A stretch of 6,036 nucleotides of DNA from Oscillospiraceae bacterium (GTDB lineage: Bacteria > Bacillota > Clostridia > Oscillospirales > CAG-272): NCBI GenBank assembly GCA_009788105.1, contig WQSD01000089.1, forward strand, positions 1 to 6,036, written 5' to 3'. Of this stretch, positions 1-5,260 are shown one piece after another (within the stretch, counting starts at the first letter, position 1; each line of letters opens with the position of its first letter). The notes under the pieces were generated by a model, which made no database searches, was not told the DNA's origin, and saw only the letters and a list, made by a program, of their open reading frames with translations. Both the position numbers and the translations under genes were made by a program.

Positions 1-220
1 TGGCATGAAGCCCCTAACGAAAAAGCAGGCGTAAATTGACGAAAATGGCTTTATGCGACAGAAACAGCTCCATCTCAAATGGGCAACTATCGGGTACTTC
101 CCGAATAGGTGCGTTGGTTGAGTTTGCAATTTTATCTCGTCCTCACTCGCTTTCCAAAGACGGATTAACAGCGGTACAGAGCGAAATTTCCATTCAATTT
201 CGTGTCAAGATATATATGCA
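1..220. other. Left-edge region without a recognisable gene
   Basis: I recognise no gene here. The first 39 bases read in frame 1 as 12 residues (WHEAPNEKAGVN) followed by TGA, which could be the C-terminus of a gene entering from the left, but so short a tail cannot be judged. Both strands stay open for a while: a plus-strand frame runs from 36 into the repeats, and a minus-strand frame without an ATG covers about 203 to 1. Neither has a convincing ribosome binding site or a familiar motif, so I treat the stretch as intergenic or gene-remnant sequence. Confidence 0.4.
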
Positions 221-425
221 CTTACGGACGGGTGAACCGCCCGCGGACAACAGTTCCCTTTCACCTAAGATGCTTCGTGCCAATCATGCTTCAAGTCTGT
301 TATTTTTTCGCCTTACGGGGAAATGAATTCCCCGCGGACAACAGTTCCCTTTCGTCTAAGATTTTTCGTGGTCAATCATGCTTCAAGTCTGTTATTTTTT
401 CGCCTTACGGGGAAATGAATTCCCC
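221..425. repeat. Tandem repeat, 91/92-bp units, two full copies and a partial third
   Basis: Unit 1 is 221-311, unit 2 is 312-403 and a truncated third copy is 404-425. Each unit begins with cttacgg followed by a small hairpin with a tgaa loop core. It continues with gcggacaacagttccctttc and ends with a long shared block that includes caatcatgcttcaagtctg and a T-rich tract before cgc. The units differ by a handful of substitutions and one inserted base, and the differences concentrate in the hairpin stem (see findings) and the middle. No coding role is apparent; frames running through the repeats look like chance ORFs. It could be a non-autonomous intergenic repeat or a structured leader upstream of the queT riboswitch. 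Confidence 0.85.
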
Positions 426-446
426 TTCATGGCGAAAAAATAACAG
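389..446. repeat. Long inverted repeat closing the tandem array
   Basis: The arm ctgttattttttcgcc (389-404) is the exact reverse complement of ggcgaaaaaataacag (431-446). Between the arms lies a second hairpin, ggggaaatgaattcccc (409-425), separated from them by short asymmetric loops (ttac and ttcat). The result is a nested stem-loop at the right end of the repeat array, about 20 bp before the preQ1 riboswitch. As DNA it resembles the end of a MITE-like palindrome. As RNA it would be a stable hairpin, possibly a terminator for transcription arriving from the left, although no T-run follows the right arm. Confidence 0.8.
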
Positions 447-465
447 CTTTCAGCACATTAAAATA

Positions 466-506
466 CGTGAGTTCGCAACATCCTCACGATAAACAAAACT
501 AAGGAG
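466..506 (+). promoter_or_regulatory. preQ1-I riboswitch (translational type)
   Basis: The P1 stem is cgtgag (466-471) pairing with ctcacg (483-488), enclosing the loop ttcgcaacatc. An A-rich tail, ataaacaaaactaaggag (489-506), follows. This matches the preQ1-I layout: short stem, a UUCGCAACA-type loop, then an AAACAAAACUAAGG tail that folds back into a pseudoknot. The tail overlaps the Shine-Dalgarno sequence aaggagagg (501-509), so ligand binding would be expected to hide it and lower translation. The gene downstream, a QueT-family transporter, is a classic member of the preQ1 regulon. Identification is from consensus by eye; a covariance-model search would settle it. Confidence 0.88.
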
Positions 507-536
507 AGGGAGTGCCAATGCACCCCACAAACACAA

Positions 537-1055
537 ATGAATACCATCAGAAGAAAAACGATTTTCATCGCCCAAGCAGGAATTATCGCCGCACTTTATG
601 TAGTGCTGACAATGCTTTCAGACGCATTCGGCTTGGCGGGAACAAACCTCGTTCAGTTCCGCCTGTCCGAAATCCTTGTCATACTTCCCTTTTTCACCCC
701 TGCGGCGATACCAGGGTTGTTCATCGGCTGTTTGATAGCCAACCTCATCAAGTCCGCCCACCCATTAGAGCTATTTGGTGCGTTTGCCACCCTTGCGGCG
801 GCGCTGTGGACGTATGCGTTTACCATCGCTCCCCTGACCAAACCTATCGCCAAGTGGCTTGCCCCATGGCCGGCGGTGATTTTTAACGCGGCTATCATGC
901 CTTTCGTCATCAGAAACGCTTATGGGGTGCAGGGGAGCATTCCTCTTCTCGCCGGAGCGGTAGCTTTGGGGCAGATAGCCATGTGCGTGGTAGGAGGATA
1001 CATCCTCCTATTTGCCCTTGAAAAACGGAAAAATGCCATCTTTGGGCAATTATAA
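537..1055 (+). CDS. queT: QueT-family queuosine precursor transporter (ECF S component)
   Basis: This small, very hydrophobic protein of 172 residues matches the QueT family, substrate-binding membrane subunits of energy-coupling-factor transporters thought to import queuosine precursors such as preQ1. The signature lies at about residues 40-70 (QFRLSEILVILPFFTPAAIPG, then LFIGCLIANL). Further membrane segments lie near 11-28, 79-99, 109-123 and 131-160, and the C-terminus is short and basic (LEKRKN). Such proteins work with a shared EcfT/EcfA module that is not in this window. The preQ1-I riboswitch directly upstream supports the assignment. The start is a problem: ATG 537 begins a natural-looking N-terminus (MNTIRRKTIF) but has no Shine-Dalgarno nearby. 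The strong aaggagagg at 501-509 sits instead 8 bases before ATG 518, which is one base out of frame. asnB follows after 62 bp. Confidence 0.9.
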   Translation: MNTIRRKTIFIAQAGIIAALYVVLTMLSDAFGLAGTNLVQFRLSEILVILPFFTPAAIPGLFIGCLIANLIKSAHPLELFGAFATLAAALWTYAFTIAPLTKPIAKWLAPWPAVIFNAAIMPFVIRNAYGVQGSIPLLAGAVALGQIAMCVVGGYILLFALEKRKNAIFGQL

Positions 1056-1065
1056 ATTGCGGTTA

Positions 1066-1091
1066 TTGGTTTATAATAAGCAATAAACCAA
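1066..1091 (+). repeat. 8-bp inverted repeat in the queT-asnB gap
   Basis: ttggttta (1066-1073) and taaaccaa (1084-1091) are exact inverted copies separated by 10 bases. No T-run follows, so a rho-independent terminator is unlikely. It could be an operator or a leader hairpin for asnB. A TATAAT (1072-1077) falls inside it, but I see no good -35 at the right distance. Confidence 0.5.
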
Positions 1092-1117
1092 CGTAAACAC
1101 CTAAAAGGAACAAAGCT

Positions 1118-2965
1118 ATGTGCGGAATTGTCGGTTTTACAGGTAAATACGAGAATAATGAAGAAATCATCACCGCAATGTTGAAGCGTATTCAGCACCG
1201 TGGTCCGGACGGCCATGGGATTTACAAAGACGACAACTTTACCCTTGGGCACCTGCGACTTTCTCTTATCGACTCTATTGGCGGGCACCAGCCCTTACAC
1301 TCGGCTGACGGCAAGTATGTTGTTGCCTTTAACGGCATGATATATAACCATGCTGAACTTCGTGAAAAGCTGACTGCGCTTGGTCACGCATTCGCGACCC
1401 AATGCGACACCGAAGTGCTTTTGCACATGTACGTGGAGTATGGTGCGGATATGTTGAACCAGCTTCGCGGTCCATTTGCATTTGTGATATATAACAACGA
1501 AAACGGCAAAATCTTCGGTGCTCGTGATTTTTTTGGCATCAAGCCTTTTTTCTATTTCCTTGATGGCGACAATATTGCTTTCGCCTCTGAAATCAAAGCC
1601 TTTATGGCTCACCCTGCCTTTGCTCCAAAGCTGAATACAACTGCATTTGAGCAATATCTCACTTTCAACTATTCTGCACTTCCCGAAACATTTTTCTGCG
1701 GTGTTTTTCGCTTGTTGCCTGGGCATAGTTTTACATTTGATGGGGGCAAAATGGAAATCGCACGCTATTTCACCCCAACTTTCGCTCCGAAAGAAGTACC
1801 CTTAGAGGATTCGATTTCCGCAATTGAGAAAAGCGTTGCGGAATCGGTAAAACTGCATATGCAGGGAGAGTATGAAATTGGCTCATTCTTGTCAAGTGGA
1901 GTTGACAGTAGCTACCTTTCCGCTACTTCGGGAGTAAAAAAGACCATCACAGTTGGTTTTGAAAGCGAAAAATTTAACGAAACAAACTACGCCAAAGAGC
2001 TATCTGACCAGCTTGGCATTGAAAACATCAGTCGCACAATTACTGCGGAGGACTATTGGAACGCCCTGCCAAAGGCAATGTATCACATGGACGAGCCACT
2101 GGGAGATGCCTCGGCTATTGGCTTTTTTCTTGCAAGCGAAGAGGCGGCAAAACACGTGAAAATCGCCTTGTCCGGGGAAGGAGCAGACGAATTTTTCTGC
2201 GGATATGGGGTGTACCGTAACCCCTTCCCTCTTGGCAAAATGAAATTGCTCCCATTTCCTGTTCGTAGGCTGATACGCAACATTCTTTTGCGACTGCCCT
2301 TTGGCTTTAGAGGGGCGAATTATCTAATCCGTTCAGGGGAGCATTTGGAAGAGAAATACATTGGATTAACAAGTTTTTTCACATTCAAAGAACGTAATCG
2401 CATTTTGCGTAATCCTACAGCAAGGGTTTCGCCTGCACAGCTTGTGCGCCCCCTGTATGACCAGTCAAAGGGACTTGATGACTTGACCCGAATGCAAAAT
2501 CTTGACGTGCAAATGTGGTTGCCGGGAGATATTTTAGTGGTAGCTGACCGCATGAGCATGGCACACTCCCTTGAAACGCGCACACCTTTGATGGACATGG
2601 CGGTGTTCGAGGCTGGGGCTTCCCTTCCCCCGGAACACAAAGTGAAAGGTCGCACAACCAAAGCTGCTTTTAGGTTGGCGGCGGCACGACATCTGCCTGA
2701 AGAATGGTTTAACAAAGAAAAACTTGGCTTTCCTGTTCCCTTTTCTCGTTGGTTGCAAGAAGAAAAATATTATTCCATGGTGCGTGAAGCCTTTATGCAA
2801 GAGGGTGGCGGCATGGAACATTTCAAGCGCAAACCCCTTTTGGAGATGCTGGACAAGCATAAATCCGGCAAGCGAGATTTCAGCAAGAAAATTTGGTGCG
2901 TGTACGCTTTTCTTGTGTGGCATAAGCAATACTTCTCGGAAGAGAACAACCGAAAGGATGCGTGA
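1118..2965 (+). CDS. asnB: Asparagine synthetase (glutamine-hydrolysing)
   Basis: AsnB converts aspartate, glutamine and ATP to asparagine, glutamate, AMP and PPi in the cytoplasm. The protein is 615 residues, normal for the family. The N-terminal Ntn glutaminase domain starts with the catalytic Cys2 (MCGIVGFTG) and has HRGPDG at 27-32, HLRLSLID around the glutamine-binding Arg, CDTEVLLH with the conserved Asp, and GARDFFGIKPFFY from 134. The C-terminal synthetase domain has the PP-loop SSGVDSS at 259-265, then MDEPLGDASAI and LSGEGADEFFCGY. The start is ATG 1118, after the ribosome binding site aaaagga at 1103-1109. Two oddities stand out. The NGE motif that binds glutamine reads NGM (residues 72-74), and the usual FGGY reads FCGY. 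With no terminator after queT it may share the riboswitch-controlled transcript; an AlkZ-related gene follows after 27 bp. Confidence 0.96.
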   Translation: MCGIVGFTGKYENNEEIITAMLKRIQHRGPDGHGIYKDDNFTLGHLRLSLIDSIGGHQPLHSADGKYVVAFNGMIYNHAELREKLTALGHAFATQCDTEVLLHMYVEYGADMLNQLRGPFAFVIYNNENGKIFGARDFFGIKPFFYFLDGDNIAFASEIKAFMAHPAFAPKLNTTAFEQYLTFNYSALPETFFCGVFRLLPGHSFTFDGGKMEIARYFTPTFAPKEVPLEDSISAIEKSVAESVKLHMQGEYEIGSFLSSGVDSSYLSATSGVKKTITVGFESEKFNETNYAKELSDQLGIENISRTITAEDYWNALPKAMYHMDEPLGDASAIGFFLASEEAAKHVKIALSGEGADEFFCGYGVYRNPFPLGKMKLLPFPVRRLIRNILLRLPFGFRGANYLIRSGEHLEEKYIGLTSFFTFKERNRILRNPTARVSPAQLVRPLYDQSKGLDDLTRMQNLDVQMWLPGDILVVADRMSMAHSLETRTPLMDMAVFEAGASLPPEHKVKGRTTKAAFRLAAARHLPEEWFNKEKLGFPVPFSRWLQEEKYYSMVREAFMQEGGGMEHFKRKPLLEMLDKHKSGKRDFSKKIWCVYAFLVWHKQYFSEENNRKDA

Positions 2966-2992
2966 GATTTTCCCTCGCGCGTGGTGCGAAGC

Positions 2993-3700
2993 ATGAGCAT
3001 AGTACAAAACTACGATGACTTTGTTGCCCGTTTGCTACAGGCTGGCTTTTCCATGGGTGGTGGCAATGATGATGGAATTTTCGCCGTGGTAAATTGGGGT
3101 TGGAACGCCATTCCTCCCGCCGAAACAAAAGTGGCATGGCACACAGAAAATCCCGAACTTGACCCGTGGGAGTGGCGTGTCCGTGTGCTTGTAGAACGAG
3201 AGGATATTGCCTATGCCAAGCTGTTTTTCGGCAAAAGTGGGTTCATCACCAAAGAGTGGTATACCAATTTTCTTGCGGCAAGGCGTGATGGAGTGGCATT
3301 CGAGGATGCTTATGATGACGGCACAATCAGCCACACGGCAAAGCGGATATATGATGTAGTTATCGAGTATGGGGTGTTGCCTGTTCATGATATAAAGGTG
3401 CTTGGCGGTTTCCCGAAAGAGAAAGAGTTTAAGTCCCAGTTTGACAAAGCTCTGACTGAACTGCAAATGAAGATGTATCTGACCATGTGCAGTACCGAGC
3501 GAAAATGCTCTCGCAAAGGTTTGGAGCACGGGTGGCCATCAACGGTTTTTTGCACAGTGGACAGCTTTTTCGGTGAAGAAGTTATACAGCAAGCGGCAAA
3601 ACTTGGGCAAACCCAAGCCGCAGACGCAATTCGCAAGCAAATCCTACGACTTAACCCTAACGCGAACGACAAGAAAATAAAAAAATTTATTTTCGGGTGA
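2993..3700 (+). CDS. AlkZ-related protein of unknown function
   Basis: A soluble protein of 235 residues with no signal peptide or membrane segment. From memory of the family it resembles the clostridial proteins annotated 'AlkZ-related', named for weak similarity to the winged-helix DNA glycosylase AlkZ. Recognisable blocks are GGGNDDGIFAVVNWGWNAIPP at about 22-42, DPWEWRVRVL at 57-66, AKLFFGKSGFITKEWY at 75-90, DGTISHTAKRIYDVV at 109-123, ALTELQMKMYLTMC at 153-166 and GWPSTVFCT at 180-188. I see no QxQ motif of the kind used by catalytic AlkZ, so enzyme activity should not be assumed. I prefer ATG 2993, with a weak GGTG 7 bases upstream, over the in-frame GTG codons at 2981 and 2984. It begins 27 bp after asnB and is probably co-transcribed with it. 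Confidence 0.75.
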   Translation: MSIVQNYDDFVARLLQAGFSMGGGNDDGIFAVVNWGWNAIPPAETKVAWHTENPELDPWEWRVRVLVEREDIAYAKLFFGKSGFITKEWYTNFLAARRDGVAFEDAYDDGTISHTAKRIYDVVIEYGVLPVHDIKVLGGFPKEKEFKSQFDKALTELQMKMYLTMCSTERKCSRKGLEHGWPSTVFCTVDSFFGEEVIQQAAKLGQTQAADAIRKQILRLNPNANDKKIKKFIFG

Positions 3701-3719
3701 ACCCTGTTTCGTTAATAAT

Positions 3720-3748
3720 TTGGCAATATAATAATGGTATTATTATAT
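3720..3748 (+). promoter_or_regulatory. Possible promoter for the lipoprotein-regulator unit
   Basis: TTGGCA (3720-3725) and TTATAT (3743-3748) are separated by 17 bp and lie 26 bp before the lipoprotein ATG. A perfect TATAAT is also present at 3727-3732 but has only a poor -35 partner. Either placement puts promoter elements inside the palindrome at 3725-3749. The AT-richness makes chance matches likely. Confidence 0.4.
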
Positions 3749-3749
3749 T
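3725..3749. promoter_or_regulatory. Perfect 11-bp inverted repeat, candidate operator
   Basis: Left arm aatataataat (3725-3735), spacer ggt, right arm attattatatt (3739-3749): an exact palindrome 25 bp before the lipoprotein start, in the only sizeable gap between the AlkZ-related gene and the next unit. Its length, symmetry and overlap with promoter-like hexamers suggest a binding site for a dimeric repressor. The DtxR/MntR-like regulator encoded two genes downstream is the natural candidate (inference). As RNA it would form only a weak A-U hairpin without a U-run, so it is a poor terminator. Confidence 0.6.
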
Positions 3750-3774
3750 TGAAGAAACATACAGAGGTATCCAT

Positions 3775-4683
3775 ATGAAAAAAACTATTTTAAGTATATC
3801 GGTAGTGCTGATGCTTGCTATGTTTGCGTTCTTTTTTATGGGATGTGATGGTAGTATCGACAATGGTGGCAACGGCAATGGCGGCAGTAACAACGGCGGC
3901 TCTGCCAACGGCAATGGCGACACAAATCCTCCTATCGTACAGGTGAACACGACTATTGTCTTGTCAGGCAATACTGTTGAAATCAACGGCGATGGTGCGG
4001 TTTTCGAGAACAGACGCCTGACCATTACTCGCCCAGGAGTGTACAATATAAGCGGCACATTAGATAACGGGCAAATCATCGTTGATGTTGCGCGAGAACA
4101 CCGCGTCGAGCTAATCATGACAAATGTTACAATCACTTGTCTTGACTCTGCTGTGATTCATGCGAAGGATACCGACCGACTGATTATCACAATTCCTGAG
4201 GGTACAACAACCACCTTTACCGACGCAACCCACTACACCTTCCCGCAAGGTGGCGACAGACCGCACTCTGCCATTTACAGCAGACGTTCTGTGACTATTC
4301 GTGGCGGTGGTACGCTTTATGTGAACGCCAACTTCCGCAACGGCATATGGTCACGTGGTTCTGTTCGCATACAACACAGCACAGTGAATGTTACCGCTCC
4401 TCACAACGGCATTCGTGGGCGTAACAGTGTAAGAATTACCGACTCTACTTTTAATATTACTGCCGGCAACGACGCTATTCGTGTCACAAGAGAAAACGAT
4501 CCGGAGCGTGGTTTTGTGCGAATCGAAAACTCTGCTGGCAGAATTAGTGCCGGAGATGACGGTATTCAAGCCACAACCGATGTGAACATTAGCGGCTCAA
4601 GTGTTTATGTAGCTGCTCGCGGATGGTTTGTTGTTGCACCCGGTCAAGAAAACATTCAAGAAGGTAATTTGATTCTAAATTAG
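3775..4683 (+). CDS. Carbohydrate-binding lipoprotein, Cthe_2159-like beta-helix
   Basis: A predicted surface lipoprotein of 302 residues. MKKTILSISV starts a signal peptide with a hydrophobic core to about residue 22 and a lipobox-like FMGC with Cys24 as the lipid site; Phe at -3 is unusual. Residues 25-53 form a Gly/Asn/Ser-rich linker encoded partly by repeats of aacggcaatggc. The rest resembles the Cthe_2159-type carbohydrate-binding domain: LTITRPGVYNISGTLDNGQIIV at about 82-103, the VTITCLDSAVIHAK block near 118-131, then rungs of about 21-23 residues from 165 on (AIYSRRSVTIRGGGTLYV, GIWSRGSVRIQHSTVNV, GIRGRNSVRITDSTFNI, and so on to DDGIQATTDV). This pattern predicts a parallel beta-helix. 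The family is linked to binding of cellulose or acidic sugars; the ligand here is unknown. The start is ATG 3775, with agagg at 3763-3767; an earlier in-frame GTG at 3697 would bury the signal peptide. The regulator gene begins 10 bp after the stop. Confidence 0.85.
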   Translation: MKKTILSISVVLMLAMFAFFFMGCDGSIDNGGNGNGGSNNGGSANGNGDTNPPIVQVNTTIVLSGNTVEINGDGAVFENRRLTITRPGVYNISGTLDNGQIIVDVAREHRVELIMTNVTITCLDSAVIHAKDTDRLIITIPEGTTTTFTDATHYTFPQGGDRPHSAIYSRRSVTIRGGGTLYVNANFRNGIWSRGSVRIQHSTVNVTAPHNGIRGRNSVRITDSTFNITAGNDAIRVTRENDPERGFVRIENSAGRISAGDDGIQATTDVNISGSSVYVAARGWFVVAPGQENIQEGNLILN

Positions 4684-4693
4684 GAGCAAAGGC

Positions 4694-5059
4694 ATGAAAA
4701 TCCATGAATCTACCGAAAACTATCTCGAAACGATTTATATGCTGACCCTGCGGGGAAATCCTATTCGGTCGGTGGACATTGCAAACGAGTTAGGTTTTTC
4801 GCGTCCAAGTGTTAGCGTTGCCATGAAAAAACTTCGTACCGAGGGGCATATTGCTTCTGACGCCAATGGATTTATAATTCTTACCGACAGCGGCAATGCT
4901 ATTGCCATTGCAATGCACGAACGGCATGTAATACTTTCCCAGTGGCTTATTGAACTTGGGGTTGACCCTAAAATTGCAGTAAACGATGCTTGCAAAATCG
5001 AGCATATAATGAGCGAACAAAGTTTTAGTGCAATCAAAGAACATATTAAAAAGTTATAA
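4694..5059 (+). CDS. DtxR/MntR-family metal-dependent transcriptional regulator, short form
   Basis: A cytoplasmic DNA-binding protein of 121 residues. The N-terminal winged helix-turn-helix reads STENYLETIYML (6-17), then SVDIANELGFSRPSVSVAMK (26-45), with the wing around GFIILTDSG (59-67). The helical dimerisation domain carries candidate metal ligands: His78 (ERH), Cys100, Glu103 and His104 (DACKIEH). This Cys-x-x-Glu-His set resembles the DtxR/IdeR primary site, where MntR would have Glu in place of Cys. The position of MntR Asp8 is Asn9, and residues matching DtxR Glu83 and His98 are Ser and Asn, so the DtxR ancillary site looks absent. There is no C-terminal SH3/FeoA domain. Family members repress metal uptake or efflux genes in response to iron or manganese; the metal here is uncertain. 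The ribosome binding site aggag (4682-4686) overlaps the end of the lipoprotein gene, so the two are probably co-transcribed. Confidence 0.9.
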   Translation: MKIHESTENYLETIYMLTLRGNPIRSVDIANELGFSRPSVSVAMKKLRTEGHIASDANGFIILTDSGNAIAIAMHERHVILSQWLIELGVDPKIAVNDACKIEHIMSEQSFSAIKEHIKKL

Positions 5060-5068
5060 CAAAAGATG

Positions 5069-5103
5069 AACACTCGATATTTTAAGCGAGTGTTTTATTT
5101 TAT
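5069..5103 (+). terminator. Rho-independent terminator of the regulator gene
   Basis: aacactcg (5069-5076) pairs exactly with cgagtgtt (5087-5094), followed by a T-rich tract (ttatttta), starting 9 bases after the regulator stop codon. Position and form fit the end of the lipoprotein-regulator transcript. Confidence 0.85.
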
Positions 5104-5145
5104 GGGAAGTCAAAAAACAGCATTTATAAAACAGTCATCTTGAAA

Positions 5146-5178
5146 CACGAAAAGCCTTGCATAGCAAGGCTTTTCGTG
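5146..5178 (-). terminator. Perfect 15-bp hairpin, terminator of the rRNA/tRNA operon
   Basis: cacgaaaagccttgc (5146-5160) and gcaaggcttttcgtg (5164-5178) are exact inverted copies around a 3-base loop (ata). The hairpin abuts the CCA end of the tRNA on the minus strand, where the descending arm ends in a TTTT stretch and is followed by TTTC. It lies downstream of the convergent regulator gene as well and is nearly symmetric, so it may stop transcription from both sides. Confidence 0.85.
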
Positions 5179-5254
5179 TGGCTCCTCAGACTGGGCTCGA
5201 ACCAGTGACAACCCGGTTAACAGCCGGGTGCTCTACCAACTGAGCTACTGAGGA
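5179..5254 (-). tRNA. tRNA-Asn (anticodon GTT)
   Basis: Read on the minus strand it is a 76-nt cloverleaf. The acceptor arms are TCCTCAG and CTGAGGA, the D-arm is GCTC/GAGC, the anticodon stem CCCGG/CCGGG encloses the loop CTGTTAA (anticodon GTT, at 5219-5221), and the T-arm is ACTGG-TTCGAGC-CCAGT. Discriminator G and an encoded CCA finish it. It lies downstream of 5S rRNA in the same orientation, a common Firmicutes arrangement. GTT is one of the GUN anticodons whose G34 is exchanged for queuosine in bacteria, which connects it in theme to queT. Confidence 0.97.
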
Positions 5255-5260
5255 ATAAAC

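Noticed and set aside
221..425. CRISPR array
   Set aside because: Only two full units, with no short identical repeats separated by unique spacers and no cas genes.
459..464. taaaat as a -10 box for queT
   Set aside because: Transcription would start inside the P1 stem of the riboswitch, which would destroy the aptamer.
36..492. Open frames across the left region and repeats (36-326 and 202-492, plus strand)
   Set aside because: They run through tandem repeats in different frames, lack good ribosome binding sites and match no family I know; they are probably chance ORFs.
512..886. 124-residue frame starting at GTG 512 / ATG 518, overlapping queT
   Set aside because: Its Shine-Dalgarno is good, but the translated sequence is rich in Arg, His, Pro and Cys and is an out-of-frame copy of queT. 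I treat it as a start-site anomaly, not a gene.
1295..1726. 143-residue minus-strand frame opposite asnB
   Set aside because: It is the antisense shadow of a well-conserved asnB; no ribosome binding site or family resemblance.
3673..3704. AT-rich inverted repeat gaaaataaa/tttattttc followed by gggtgaaccc at the end of the AlkZ-related gene
   Set aside because: It lies in the lysine-rich C-terminal codons and has no T-run, so it is not a convincing terminator. gggtgaaccc shares ten bases (cgggtgaacc) with the copy-1 hairpin, but lacks the rest of the motif and spans the stop codon.
3697..3774. Upstream GTG start (3697) for the lipoprotein
   Set aside because: It would add 26 residues before a clear signal peptide, has no ribosome binding site and would be encoded through the operator; ATG 3775 is much better.
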